64,000 nucleotides of DNA from Ambrosia x helenae (Eukaryota > Streptophyta > Magnoliopsida > Asterales > Asteraceae): NCBI GenBank assembly GCA_030844895.1, contig JAUTDX010007111.1:248001-312000 (forward strand), in the 5' to 3' direction. Shown one piece after another: positions 23,201 through 36,060 of the stretch. How positions within the stretch are numbered: the first letter of the stretch is position 1; each line of letters starts with the position of its first letter. The notes under the pieces were generated by a model. It had not been told where the DNA came from, made no database searches, and worked only from the letters and a program-made list of their open reading frames with translations. Both the position numbers and the translations under genes were made by a program.

Positions 23201-23770
23201 GATTTATTTGAACCACAATATCCAAAACGAATTGTTCATAAAAAGGATATTGATATGATTACTGGAATGCCCAAAGTGACGTTGAAATATAAGCCACCGC
23301 GAGTGTTGACGAAGATTCCTTTGTTGCCGATTCCACAACACTTCGCCAAAGATTTCATTTGGTGGTATTATGATTGGAAGATATCAGAGGCTGTGATCGT
23401 GCTGAAAGATGGTGAGAAGAACTTCAAGAAGATACACATTTTTGATCCCATGTGGTTGATTAACTGTTCACATGAGGATATAATAATGTTGTTCTATAAT
23501 CCGATCTATTCTGAAGTTAAAGATGCTGAACAAGCAGGCAAATACCAGCGTGTGGTATTTCTGTGCTTTGCGTATGATATAAACGCTGGATGTGATTATG
23601 ACAAGAAGCTCGGAAGGTTTGTAGAGAAACAGAAGGTGCCTGAAGTGAAAAAGACGAAGCCGAAGCAAGTTCATGAACCGGTATTGAATAAGGAACAGAA
23701 GATTCAGCGACATATCAAGTTGATGAACACCAGAATGGACGAAGAACGTCGACAGCAATCCAAGCAATAG
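20203..23770 (+). pseudogene. Element C accessory ORF (aORF), unknown function
   Basis: Large ORF 3' of pol, about 1,190 codons, interrupted by one frameshift near 21470-21520. Start chosen at MSEQVKTTEQ, eight nt after an acceptor-like GCAG; element D starts MAEQPENVET at the same place. The N-terminal ~270 residues form a conserved-looking globular domain (NAHNCCAYLGEVKKHTEF, IIYRDMMQEFW, REALNLQDE). Then come Lys-rich linkers, a coiled coil (21750-22060) and a D/E-rich run (22100-22290). The C-terminal region is rich in aromatic residues (FIWWYYDWKIS, YQRVVFLCFAYDINAG). I see no signal peptide or membrane segment, so an 'envelope' label, often used for SIRE ORFs, is not supported here. A 29-bp repeat (CAAGTCACCGGTTACTGCA...) at 21476 and 21570 flanks the frameshift. 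Confidence 0.75.
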
Positions 23771-23783
23771 TCGAGGGGGAGTT
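23771..23783 (+). other. Polypurine tract of element C
   Basis: TCGAGGGGGAGTT lies immediately after the aORF stop and directly before the 3' LTR. It is the expected primer for plus-strand synthesis. Confidence 0.85.
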
Positions 23784-24317
23784 TGTAGATGCATTTATGC
23801 GACTAGTGCTTCAGATTGTTCAATATACTTGTTTTGATAAATGTCGAAGGTGCGAAGGAGATATGATAGGTGCGAAGGAAACAGTTTTGTTTGGTTGAAG
23901 GAGAATCAAAGGGTGCGAAGGAGTGATTTTGGACGAAGGTAGAATAGATGTTTATGTATGGCTTGGTTCGACCGGTTGATATGGTCGAACCTACACATTT
24001 GCACGAACTATTTGGGCGAATGTGGAGTCTATAAATAGTCAAGCTGATTTTTTGAATGTAACTTTGAGTCATTTTATTCCCTCCACTTTCTGATTCTCTC
24101 TATAGGATATTATTTAGCTTAATTCACGTTCATACCCTGTTGCTTTCAATCTGTAAACGTGTAATTGAGTTCGTAATTAATGAAAAAGCTTTGAAATGAT
24201 GATTTACGTGTTTTGATCTGTTTGATTATCATTTTGTGATTGTTTTAGGGATTCCGCACCTAAAACAAACTTGTTTGATCATTCTTTGTTGATTATACGA
24301 TCCATATAGCACATACA
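23784..24317 (+). repeat. 3' LTR of element C
   Basis: 534 bp, same ends as the 5' LTR, with about 11-12 substitutions against it, several of them C/T or G/A changes. The hairpin stem upstream of the TATA box is disrupted here. Confidence 0.95.
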
Positions 24318-24322
24318 GCTGC
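24318..24322. repeat. Right target-site duplication of element C (GCTGC)
   Basis: Matches 9119-9123 exactly. Element B gag resumes here. Confidence 0.95.
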
Positions 24323-27300
24323 CAACCTGCCACCAACAATAACAAGCAAGTTGCAAAAGCACCACCTCCTGAAGAGCGTCGGTGTTATGAATGCAACAAG
24401 ATAATGCACTGGAAATGCAACTGCCCTGAATATCTGGCTAAGCTGAAATTAAACAAGGCCAACGGTGTTGGCACTTCTTCAGGTATTCTTATTTATGTTA
24501 TTGAACTTTTCACTGTTTTTAACAACACATGGGTTTTTGATACCGGATGTGGTTACCACATCATTAATGTCTTGCAGGAGTCTGGAAAGTGGAAAAAAGC
24601 TGAAACAAGGCGACATGGAGCTTATCGTTGGTAATGGGAAGAGAGTACCAGTTCTTGCAACTGGAACGTATCATCTTTTATGTCTTTCTGTCCTTGTAGT
24701 TACTTTAAGTAATTGTTTGTTTGCACCTGGTTTAACCAGAAACATTATTTCGGTTTCTTTATTTTTTGAACAAGGTTTCAAGTACGTTTTTAATGGTATT
24801 GCTATTTATACTTACTTGAATGGTGTCTTTTATTTTGAGGCTAAACCTCGAAACGGTATTTATGAGATAGATCTTCAAACAGACAATAACATATATAATC
24901 TTTCTAAACGTAACAAAGCTGGAAGTAATGAAACATTTCTATGGCATTGTAGACTTGGCCACATAAGCAAGGCACGAATAAAATGGCTCCAATCCGAAGG
25001 GATCCTTGAATCCACTGGACATGACTCCTTTAATGATTGTGAGTCTTGCTTAGCTGGCAAACTCACCAAAGATCCCTTCACCCATGTTGGTGAACGAGCC
25101 AATGGTTTACTAGGACTCATACATACCGATGTATGTGGCCCTTGCAAAACCAAGCTAGAAATCATGAAAGATACTTCGTCACATTTATCAACGATTATAG
25201 TCGATATGCTTATGTCTATCTCATGAAGCATAAGCATGAAACTTTTGACAAGTTCAAAGAATTTCAATACGAAGTTGAAAACCAGCTTAGTAGAAAGATA
25301 AAGATACTTAGATCAGATCGAGGTGGAGAATACCTCAACTTAGAGTTCTTCAATCATCTAAAAGAGCGTGGAATAATTTCACAGCCCACTCCACCTGGCA
25401 CACCCCAACTTAATAGCATGAGTGAGAGGAGAAATTGAACCCTACTTAATATGGTTCGATCGATGATGTGTAGGACTAACTTGCCTCACTCCTTTTGGGG
25501 TCATGCTCTTATGACCGCCCCCCACCTAGTCAATCTGGATTTGACTAAAAAGGTAAACAAAACTCCATATGATATATGGCATGGGCGTAAACTCAATTTG
25601 GAATACCTAAGAGTATGGGGATCTAATGCTTATATCACCAGCGATTCTGATGATAAGATCGATCCTCTAGGTGAAGAAGTTATTTTCGTCGGATACTATA
25701 ACAAAAGCAGATATCTTTTCTACCATCCTGATGCAAATACTATTTCCATCAAAAGGAATGGAGAGTTTCTCGAGGAAGAACTTCTTCATCGAGGAACTGG
25801 AAACAATATTGTGGATCTTGAAGAAATTCGAGAACCACAAACAACCGCTGATGAAGTCGGAACTTCTGATCAACAAGAAATTGTTGCTAATGAATCGGAC
25901 ATAAACACAAGCGTTCGCAGAAGTAGCAGGACTCGAAAAGAGCCTGAAAGCTACCTCTGGCATCTTGATGGTTCTGAAGTCCTGGTAGTAGCTGAGTCAA
26001 ATGACAAACCTGCTAACTATAGATCTGCTATCTCAAATCCCGAATCTGCAAAATGGCTGGAAGCCATGAACACTGAGATGCAGTCTATGCGTGACAATCA
26101 TGTATGGGACTTGGTTGAGCTACCCCCCGAATTTCGGGCTGTAGGGAGCAAATGGGTTTTCAAGAAGAAAACCAACATGCAAGAAAATATACACACCGAT
26201 AAAGCATGGCTAGTTGCGAAAGGTTTCACTCAGAGTCAGGGTGTTGACTATGATGAGACCTTCTCGCCCGTTGCTATGATCAAATCGATCAGAATATTGC
26301 TTGCCATAGCCGCGTACTACGACTATGAGATATGGCAAATGGATGTCAAAACTGCTTTTCATAATGGACATCTCTCTGAAGATGACTATATGGTTCAGCG
26401 TGGACGTTTTGTTGATCCAAAATGTCCTAATAGGGTGTGCAAACTGAATAAGTCCATTTATGGACTTAAACAGGCATCTTGTAGCTGGAATCTTCGTTTG
26501 GACCAAAAGATCAAAGAATTTGGTTTTCTCAAAAATGAAGATGAGCCTTGTATTTACAGATTGGCTAGTGGAAGCACTATATCATTCCTCATCCTGTATG
26601 TGGATGATATACTGATAATTGGAAACAACATCCCTATGCTTAACGAAGTTAAACAATATTTGGGAACCTGTTTTGCAATGAAAGATCTTGGAGAAGCAGC
26701 TTACATTCTAGGAATCAAGATCTATAGGGATAGATCTAAGCGACATCTAGGGCTAAGTCAAAGTACATACATAGACAAAATGATGACACGCTTTAAGATT
26801 GAAAACTCCAAGAAAGGAGGTGTTCCTATGACTAAAGGTACTGTCTTGAACTAACCGCAATCTCCTTCAACGGACATTGATATTAAGCGAATGGAAGCAA
26901 TTCAATATGCTTCTGCGATTGGTTCTATCATGTATGCTATGTTATGCACTAGACCTGACGTCTTGTATGCTTTGAGCATGACTAGTCGTTATCAGCAAAG
27001 TCCTGGCATAGCCCATTGGACTGCAGTTAAGAACATTCTAAAGTATCTGAAAAGAACTAAAGGCATGTTCTTAGTATTTGGAAGAGTAGAAGAAGAGCTC
27101 ACTGTAAGATGTTACACTGACGCCAGTTTTCAAAGTGACCGAGATGATTCTCGCTCACAATCAGGTTTTTTATTCACTCTGAATGGAGGAGCTATCTCAT
27201 GGAAAAGTTCCAAACAGAGTATTGTGGCGGATTCAACCACTGAATCTGAGTATATAGCCGCATCAGATGCTGCAAAGGAAGCTGCTTGGATGAAGAAATT

Positions 27301-27589
27301 CGTAGCCGACCTCGATGTGGTTCCAAGTATTCGGAAACCCATCGAGATATTTTGTGATAACACAGGTGCTATAGCTCAAGCCAAAGAGCCCAGATCTCAT
27401 CACAAGGCCAATAACATTCTAAGAAAATTCCACTATATACGGGAAATTGTGGAGCGTGGAGACATTGTGATAAGCAAAGTAAACACAGATCAAAACCTAG
27501 CAGACCCGTTTACTAAGCCCATGACTCAGGACAAGCATGATCAGCGCAGGGATTCTATAGGGCTTAGATTAGCTATCCATATGTTTTGA
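24318..27589 (+). pseudogene. Element B gag end and pol
   Basis: Continues the gag interrupted at 9123. CCHC knuckle CYECNKIMHWKCNC (24391); protease FDTGCGYHI (24535); GAG-pre-integrase LWHCRLGHISKARIKWL (24939); integrase LIHTDVCGP (25118), RSDRGGEYL (25312) and SMSERRN (25420), followed by a TGA at 25436-25438. RT has SKWVFKKK, WQMDVKTAFHNG, KSIYGLKQASCSW and ILYVDDILIIGN (26596). RNase H has CYTDASFQSDRDDSRSQSG and DSTTESEYIAAS, with IFCDNTGAIAQ. Frame changes lie near 24580 and 25170, where a stretch is lost, and a stop at 26852-26854. Knuckle and protease variants (ECNKI, DTGCG) show decay. It resembles the Tnt1-94-like group. Confidence 0.85.
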
Positions 27590-28329
27590 TTTAGTATTTG
27601 TATGTACGAATGTTTAAACAGTTATACTTTTGAATTCGTTTTTATTTACCAGTTAAATATAATTCTGAATCTTATAACTGTGTTCGATTTTAATACGTTT
27701 AATCCATGAATATTATATTCTAAATTATCCGTAGTCGATCAGACTCATGGGAGCGAATCTGAATTAAGACTATTCTGAATTTGGACTCAAGTAGTTAACT
27801 CTAAGTTCACTGACCTCATTGCGAATGACGTTGGATATAACTCGCTTCAAATCATCTTCATGGATCTTAGTCATAAGATGTTTTGACATTGGTATATTCA
27901 TTTAGTATCCTCTAACCTGAGATACATACTAGAACTTCCGTTTACCAACGATTATTCTTTGATTACTGTCAATCGCTGTCACGTAACTGCCAGTCATAAA
28001 GGCTTTAATTGGGAATATTTCTGAAGTTTAGTGGGAGTTGTATGTAATCGATAAGGGATTTTGTACTCTTACATGATATGTAACAATTAGACATCGTGGC
28101 GCCCTCGTTGATTCAAACTGGTGAAGTGTAAGGCCTTACCCAAACTAACTGTGTCTTTGATTGGACCACTATGAATCTTGATCGAGAACAATAATATAAT
28201 TGAACACCATATGAGAATGAGCTTAATCCATGTCTCATTGATTCAATTGATGTCTTTTAACAGAAAGGATGAATGACAACGATTGCCATAAGTCTACTGT
28301 CTTGTCTAAAACAAGATGTTTTGGTTAAT
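27590..28329 (+). other. Element B 3' untranslated region, left part
   Basis: Non-coding sequence after RNase H. It contains a purine-rich AGTTTAGTGGGAGTT near 28024-28039 that resembles a polypurine tract, but no LTR start is recognisable after it. It is interrupted at 28330 by element G and resumes at 51006. Confidence 0.6.
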
Positions 28330-30631
28330 TGTAACACCCAAACTGATGGCGGAAACATTGGGATGTCACGTATTGATAATTGTTTCAGTAGCACTTGGTA
28401 TATATTGAAAATTTTAAATAATTTATTCATAGCATAAATATCCAAATGAAACATTGTCTATAATCCAAACTTCTAGTACATAACATGAAATAAGCAAACA
28501 ACTTCAAATAACTTCAAAATAATTCTTCAAGCATACTCTAAGCCTCTGCTTCATTGTTACCTGAAACATGTTAATTTTGAAAATGTTTTTGGGTCAACAA
28601 AATGTTGGTGAGATTTACATAGGTTTGTATGTTGAATAAAAATGTTGTACAATTCGAGAGCCATGGCTAGTCTAGTCCAAATGTGAAAACAAAACTATCA
28701 GGTAAATCGTGTGCATAATCAACCTTGTGACTCGTCTATTGTGGTCCATCCCATACGCATATGGTTCACTGTACTCGATAACAATCACCCACGCTACCTA
28801 TGTAGGAAGTACACGTATCCGGGTGGGGTTGTCAGTCCAATAGATCTATCATTGTATATCGTCAGCTGATCAATGTTAATGATTATGCTAGAATAATGGT
28901 GCTTACCCCAGTAATGTTTAAGACATAATGCAACATAGAATAACACATAGACACTTATGATTGAATTGTAAATTGATGTTGTAACATGTTTCACTCCAAA
29001 ATAGTGAAAATGAAAAAGGGGCTTTGTAAATTCACCTTGATTATAGTAGGCTTGGTAGAAATTCAATAGGAATCAACGAATTTTGCTTGGACCTAATTAA
29101 AAGTGATGTTTTAGTATCTATTGCTATTGTGTTCGCGTATAGAATAACTTTTAATTTATTTTATTGCTATTAGGATGTAGTAACTCTATAATTTAATTGA
29201 TTCAGCCAAAAGCCTTTAGTGAAATGAATAAGTTTCTAATTTCAAGAATGCACAAACTTTTATATATAGCGACATATTATATACGCATATGTGACTGTAA
29301 ATAATTGAAGTTGATAAAATGTATGTGTACCCAATGAAAGTTATTTAAAGAAAATAAAAATAAAAATAATTTTATTCAAACATATATTAAGTAGTGAATA
29401 GATGCTATAATAATGTATGATGCTTTCGGGTTTTTTTTTTAAAGCTTATGAATTACAAATAATGGCAATTATTTAATGTTAAAGAAAATAATGCTCATAG
29501 AATGAGTAGTTTATAAACTCAAGTATTATAAGCTCAAATAAAACGATAGCAACATAAGGTCTTTTCAAAGCATATTTTAAATTTGAACCCCTTTTTTATA
29601 TATAAAACTAAAATCTGTATAAGAAAACATCATACATGAGATATTTTTATAAAACATAGATAGTTATTTCTAGAAGACTGATTGCAATAAGAAACCAAGA
29701 GAGTGGGAGAGATGGAGGGTGTACCAATCGGTGGCTGGAGCGGGCTAACGGTGAGGATGGTGGATTTGCGGTGGGGCGTTGGTAGATGGTGGTCAACACG
29801 TCTCTCTCAACCCAACATAAATCGCGTCCAATCCCTTCTCCTATCTTGTGAAGAGGCGGTTTCAATTGGTGACGGGAATGACAAAGTTTAATGGTGATGG
29901 TGCGCTTGAGTTTAAGGTTTCATGGGTGATGATTTATAAGTCGGAGATGAAGGGGTGAAGGTGGCATGTAGATTGTTGCAGAGAGGAGGATGGTTCGAGG
30001 TGTGAGTTTGAAATCAAGCAAAAAAGAATACATATATGGTTTTATGCGATGAGAAAACATAAAGTGATTAGAGATACAATCGTTGAGCAATGATGATTAC
30101 GATACCGATTTATAAGCTTACTGAGCATTTGACTTAAATTTAATGTTATATTTAAAGGATTTAATTTATTTACGATTTTAGCGCAACGAAATTGAAGTCT
30201 ATTATTTGATATGGTATTGATTGCTTTCTAATATTGAATGGGAGACGAAAATCATGATCATTGTAATTACAATATTTGATGACAATTCTTTAATTAATTC
30301 ATTTTCCAAAATATAAGATTCTTTCTAAACTTTGCATAACTGACACTTCAATGAATCCATATTACACCTTAATGTAATAAGTTTAATATAATAAGTTTAA
30401 TGTCATGAAAATGTCCATGTGATCGTATTCGAACAGTAAGTAGATCATCAAATGTTTCTTTTATTCATATATATTGTTAGAATTTTAATGACAAAATAAT
30501 AATAATTTAGGGTATTACAATTCTACTACAAATGTTACAAAATTTTTGGTTTATGTGATTTTTTTATACTATTGCCACTTTAGTTCTCTAAAGTTTTAAT
30601 GGCTTTATTGGCAAGAATTGCTAATGTTACA
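28330..30631 (-). repeat. 3' LTR of element G (left copy, intact)
   Basis: 2,302 bp, matching 33021-34220 joined to 49881-51005. It has several T-rich and A-rich tracts. A 72-codon open stretch on the minus strand (29647-29865) is shared by the other copy but shows no protein family or constraint. Confidence 0.88.
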
Positions 30632-33004
30632 GTCTCCCCTAGTTACAGGAATTTTGTCCTCAAAATTTTAATAGTAGAGACTTTTTTGGAAGGATGATTT
30701 ATTATGACTAATGGTAGTTTTTGGTCCGACTCCCATACAAACTTTTAATGTATCATTAGTGTTTATATATATGGTGTACCACAGCTAACCCACCACACAT
30801 TTGATACATCGAAAACATATTGGACATCTACCAAAACACTAATAGAATTTCACACCACCTTAATGTACCTGTAAATTCATGATTACGTTCCGGACCGCAC
30901 TCATCAATTTACCTTACATTAGGGTACTATGTCCTTCTATGATTCTAATCTATAACAACACATGTAAAACATAACAATGCACGGCAACTTTGTGACTGAA
31001 TCTTTTGTATCAAATGAATCTAATAGCATGTTTACCTCAATAAAGTTCAAGAAAAAAAATGCACCAGATTTTAAGTATGCGCTTCACCCCAAACGAGGAG
31101 CCCGCTAAGTAAGATGTTTGCACCATGTATCTAAAATGAGTCCAACTGTTGAGCAGGCAAGAAGACCTCTACCAGTCGGCGAGTAGGAACCTCTACCGAT
31201 TGTTGAACAGGTATGATGGCCTCTACCAGTCGTTGAGCAGGTTATTAGAAACTCTACCAACTGTTGAGCATGTACTTCAGCCTCTACCAGTTGTGAAATG
31301 GATGATTGTAATAATTGTGTCTGTAGTTCAACATATAGGTTGCCAATTGACAATACACACATGTAAGCAAGTTTGTAAATGCGACAAGTATCAGGTATTG
31401 CATGCGGGTTGTAATTGTATTGCCCTAGACAAGGTTAATGGGTCTAGGTGTGATTATAGAAAATAGTTCATATTTAGTTATCCATGTTTTCTACTCATGT
31501 TTTCATGCATCACAAATAATCAAGTATTCAAATATAGTAGATAATCAAATCCTCATGTATCACTAAGAATCAAGTTGTATGTAACAAACAATCAATTTTT
31601 CGATAGTTTGGTTATTGTAGGAATCAAGTTCATGTTTGAGAAGGTGAAGGATATGAATCTAGTTCTCGAGAGGGTGATGAAAAACTCGAAGTAAAATGAA
31701 GGTTGTGAAAGATGGTGAATGTGGACCTAGTTGATAAAGGGTTTATTTCATAGGTTTTCAAAGAGGCACAAGTAGTAAGGAGATTATGTAGCAGCATGAA
31801 TCGTGGGGTTTGAATCAAAGGTTAGAATCGAGCATATGAGAAAACATGATTATGGTAAATGTCAAATATTTGTAAAAGTTCGAACAAGTTGAAAATAAGT
31901 AGGTGTCAATGGAAAATTTGTTGAGTAAATTTTGTTCCTGTGGATGGAAAGATTTTGTTTTCAAAATTGGTTTTGTACATAAAGCAAAAGTCATTAAATA
32001 GTACAAGCTAAATGGATTTAGATCAAAATATTTTAGTGAGTCAATGATTTTAAACACGATGTCGGGTTTCAAAAAAAAATCAAGAATTTGTTGAGGTGTT
32101 TTGTATAATTGACTTTGATTAATCCCTAAAAAGAAGTGATTCCTAATATATTAAAACATTTTTATCCAACATCATTGGTTACGCCAGTAAATTGCTACAT
32201 AAACATTTGAAATTTAGAAAATGAGTTTGTGGAATAAAAGGCTTTTTTTGACAAAATATTTATTTGCTATAGTTTGTGAAATTGTCAGGTGATGAATATT
32301 TGACAAAATTTAGTATTCTTTAGTGTTGGTGCTATAGTATCTCCTACAAAACAGGTTATGAGATTATTATTTGAACAAGGATTTTAAAATCTTAAATATG
32401 ATGAAATTTTAGGGTTGAGGGCGCCTTAAGAAAATCAGGGGGGTGGAGGTTTAAAATAATATTGGCCAGAAGGTAATATGATTTAAGAAGTAAAATATGT
32501 AATATGTTGTAAAGAGAAATATATGATTTGGGTTAGATGTTGAAAATAATTAAACAAGCGGGTAATATTACAAGTTTGTAAAATGAAATATGATTGTGAG
32601 ATCTATAAATGATTCATGAAATTTAGGCTAACGAGGGGATTATATAAGAAAGAAAATAGATTTGAATTGCCAAAAATTTTGAGATCCAAATCTTAGAATA
32701 TAAATAAGAGTGAGGGGTATAAATGAAACACAAAGATTGTATTCATTTATCCACATAAACAAAAACGTTGACTTATCAAAACATATTAGATTTAAGCCTA
32801 AGGAATTTGCCATAATAATCTAGGAGTACATTAGGATTGTAGCAAGTGAGAAAGAGTAGACATGACCAAGCTAGGGTAACAATAAGGATGGGATAAGGAT
32901 AAGGAAAACAAATAGGATTGCAAGTAAGAGGAGCAAGTACTGGTTAAAGTCCCTAAAGTTATAGACTAGATTATTTTTCTAATAACCTAATTCCCTATAA
33001 CCAA
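30632..33004 (-). other. Interior of element G, no recognisable coding
   Basis: AT-rich. No gag, protease, RT or integrase motif was found on either strand. Its only notable structure is the CTCTACCAG repeat array. Short open frames over that array are repeat translations, not genes. Absence of coding with retained primer site and polypurine tract fits a trans-mobilised derivative. Confidence 0.7.
31140..31300. repeat. CTCTACCAGTCGTTGAGCAGG tandem array, ~33-bp unit
   Basis: About five imperfect units with core CCTCTACCAGTYGTTGAGCA spaced roughly 30-35 bp, inside element G. Confidence 0.75.
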
Positions 33005-33017
33005 GGCTCTGATACCA
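33005..33017 (-). other. Primer-binding site of element G
   Basis: GGCTCTGATACCA, the reverse complement of TGGTATCAGAGCC, three nt from the right LTR. It fixes the element's orientation as minus. Confidence 0.92.
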
Positions 33018-33020
33018 ATC

Positions 33021-34220
33021 TGTAACACCCCAACCGATGGCGGAAACATCAGGATGTCACGTATTGAAAATTGTTTCAATAGCACTTGGTATATATTGAA
33101 AATTTTAAATAATTTATTCATAGCATAAATATCCAAAAGAAACATTGTCTATAATCCAAACTTCTAGTACATAACATGAAATAAGCAAACAACTTCAAAT
33201 AACTTCAAAATAATTCTTCAAGCATACTCTAAGCCTCTGCTTCATTGTTACCTGAAACATGTTAATTTTTAAAATGTTTTTTGGTCAACAAAATGTTGGT
33301 GAGATTTACATAGGTTTGTATGTTGAATAAAAATGTTGTACAATTCCAGTGTCATGGCTAGTCTAGTCCAAATGTGAAAACAAAACTATCAGGTAAATCG
33401 TGTGAATAATCAACCCTTGTGACTCGTCTATTGTGGTCCATCCCATACGCATATGGTTCACTCGATTTTTGTCATGTACTCGATAACAATCACCCACGCT
33501 ACCTATGTAGGAGGTACACGTATCCGGGTGGGGTTGTCAGTCCAATAGATCTATCATTGTATATCGTCGGCTGATCAATGTTAATGATTATGCTAGAATA
33601 ATTGTGCTTACCCCAGTAATGTTTAAGACATAATGCAACATAGAATAACACATAGACACTTATGATTGAATTGTAAATTGATGTTGTAACATGTTTCACC
33701 CCAAATAGTGAAAATGAAAAAGGGCTATGTAAACTCACTTGATTATAGTAGGCTTGGTAGAAATTCAATAGGAATCAACGAATTTTGCTTGGACCTAATT
33801 AAAAGTGATGTTTTAGTATCTATTGCTATTGTGTTCGCGTATAGAATAACTTTTAATTTATTTTATTGCTATTAGGATGTAGTAACACTCTAATTTAATT
33901 GATTCGGCCAAAAGCCTTTAGTGAAATGAATAAGTTTCTAATTTCAAGAATGCACAAACTTTTATATATAGCGACATATTAATATACGCATATGTGACTG
34001 TAAATAATTGAAGTTGATAAAATGTATGTGTACCCAATGAAACTTATTTCAAAAAAATAAAAATAAAAATAAAAATAATTTTATTCAAACATATATTAAG
34101 TAGTGAATAGATGCTATAATAATGTATAATGCTTTCGTTTTTTTTTATTTAAAAAAAAGCTTATGAATTACAAATAATGACAATTATTTAATGTTAAAGA
34201 AAATAATGCTCATAGAATGA
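33021..34220 (-). repeat. 5' LTR of element G, first part
   Basis: Matches the left LTR from its TGTAACACCC end. It is split at 34220 by the chromovirus dimer and continues at 49881. The left LTR shows the uninterrupted site CATAGAATGAGTAG. Confidence 0.9.
34216..34220. repeat. Left target-site duplication of the chromovirus dimer (AATGA)
   Basis: AATGA precedes LTR1 and follows LTR3 (49876-49880). The empty site in the sister LTR of G has it once. Confidence 0.95.
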
Positions 34221-36043
34221 TGTAACACCCCAAAAATGTTAACAAATAATAGTATGGTGGAATTATATGTATATATATATATATATACCTACGTGTAAAA
34301 ACGTATAAGTATGAGTATGTATGTATGCGTGTATGTGCATGTATGTAGATGTTTGTACCCCTAGTTGTAAGTGGTGCATTGGTAATTGTACATTTGATAA
34401 ACATAAAAGTTACCAAGTTAGTCACTTGGGTAATTTGGTGGAAACTTAACTAATAAGAGGGAGGGGTTAAATATGAAATAACACACACTTGAGGGGTGGT
34501 TTGGGGAGATTAGAAGTGGCAAGTTAGGAGGGATTAAAAAACAAAAAAAAAGAAAGAAAGAAAGAAAAGAATAGAAACGCAGAGAGAGAGGGAGAAAGGG
34601 GTGACAAAGAGGGTTCTCCACAACAGCCCTCTATAGCTGAGATTAAGTGAGAAAAACACCTCTAATCCCCTGCATGTTCTTGGATTATTAACCCTCTTGT
34701 GGTGCTAATATCATTGGTAAGTTGTATGATTTATTTTGGTAGAGTTTGGAAGTATTTTGGTGGGATTTCATGATTTTGTTGTGATAATTACTCTTGTGGC
34801 TTAGGAAAGCATGATTTGTATGTATGATAGTGTAAATTGATGAGATTTCATGTTAAATTGGGTGGGTTAGGGCTGAATTGACAATTGTTAAGTGGGTGTT
34901 GGAATGAAGGTTTCTGTTGACTTTTTAAAAGTCAAACAGGACCTTAATCTCATAAGAGCTCAATTGGTTATGCTTATTGTTAGGAATTCATGAAGATTGA
35001 AAGTATAAGTATAGAATTGGGAATGTTGTGTCATGGAATGATATAACCACTTGGATGTATGGATATGCACACCAATTGTATGATGAAATGCCTAGTATCT
35101 TAGAATAGGTGAAATTGTAGAAAAATACATGATAAATATGATGGTAGATGTTGTAGCTATGTGATTATGCTAGTTTATCTACCTTGAACCAAGAATGGTA
35201 AAGGGTAAAGTACGAAAAGCTAAAGTATGAATTCCTTCATTATGTAGGTGTGAAGGTGGAAGGTACAAGCGGTTACAAGGAGCAAGGCGCGCACGACAAA
35301 GGTAAGTTGGTTACTACCAACTACGTAGTCTAATGAGTATGTTAGTCATAGTTGTATGTATGCATTTTGTGATTGAAATTGGTAGAACGGAAGTAACATG
35401 GAGTACCCTTGTGGCTACACAAGGGTATTAATTGGTAGAATGGTTTAAATGGTGGAAGCACCCTTAACGGGTCAAAATAGTAGGGACGCCCTCGATGGGT
35501 CAATATGGTGGAAGTACCCATAACGGGTCAAAATAGTAGTAACACCCTTAACGGGTCAAAATGGTGGGAATACCCTTAACGGGTCAAAATGGTAGGAATA
35601 CCCTTAACGGGTCAAAATGGTAGAAGTAAAGATTTCATTATGGATCCATGGACTTCTTGGATCCCTCGGACAAGACGTTCATATGGTTTATAACCTACTA
35701 AACGTTTGCCTTGTTGATTTGTAATAGGTAAAGCACATGAATGAAGATCAAGTCTCAAGCAAGGATGGGTTATGCACGCTCGCGTTCTTTTGGGTTGGGT
35801 ACCATGGTTATATTAGGATCTTTGAGTCTTTTAAACAAGTTGTTAATGTTTTGTAGATGGTTTTGGATATGGGTCAAAGATTCGCATGGTAGCCAACTTA
35901 GGCTTGTCTTTTGTAAACTTAACTATTGTCGCCAAGGTTGTTGGCACGTTGTTGGACATGACGTTTTGGATATATATAAATATGTATATAATGGGTGTTT
36001 AAATGTTGTCTATATGTTTAAAAAAAAAAATCGAGTCGTTACA
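34221..36043 (+). repeat. Chromovirus LTR1
   Basis: 1,823 bp, TGTAACACCCC...GTTACA. It carries a TA/TG-rich microsatellite near 34270-34350, an A/GAAA-rich run near 34540-34570 and a 28-bp minisatellite. It differs from LTR3 at about one site (T at 35240, C in both other LTRs) outside simple repeats. Confidence 0.95.
35450..35635 (+). repeat. CCCTTAACGGGTCAAAATGG minisatellite in the LTR
   Basis: About six units of ~28 bp, each containing CCC(T/A)TAACGGGTCAAAATRG or a close variant. CCCTTAACGGG is itself partly self-complementary. It recurs in LTR2 (42373-42540) and LTR3 (49288-49455). Confidence 0.9.
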
Positions 36044-36046
36044 AGT

Positions 36047-36060
36047 TGGTATCAGAGCCA
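36047..36060 (+). other. Primer-binding site, chromovirus unit 1
   Basis: TGGTATCAGAGCCA, methionine-tRNA complement, three nt after LTR1. Confidence 0.95.

Larger units (their letters stand above)
9124..24317 (+). mobile_element. SIRE/Maximus-type Ty1/copia element C, complete structure, 15.2 kb
   Basis: Two 534-bp LTRs starting TGTAGATG and ending ACATACA, a tRNA-Met primer site, long gag with two CCHC knuckles, pol, a 2.3-kb spacer, a ~1,190-codon accessory ORF and a polypurine tract, flanked by a perfect GCTGC duplication. An additional ORF 3' of pol is the SIRE/Maximus hallmark. The LTRs differ at roughly 11-12 of 534 positions by eye, so the insertion is fairly old. All three ORFs have frameshifts or stops, so it is not autonomous now. 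Confidence 0.92.

Noticed and set aside
20203..23770. Calling the accessory ORF an envelope gene
   Set aside because: No signal peptide or membrane segment seen. The label would rest only on position.
29647..29865. 72-codon minus-strand open frame, also present at 50022-50240
   Set aside because: It lies in the two LTR copies of element G; the few differences change residues and no motif is visible. The sharing is due to LTR identity.
31149..31466. 105-codon open frame over the CTCTACCAG array
   Set aside because: Translation of tandem repeats, no start context or family. A minus-strand frame is open there too.
35450..35635. Regular ~28-bp repeats resembling a CRISPR array
   Set aside because: Imperfect minisatellite without unique spacers, inside a plant LTR and copied in all three LTRs.
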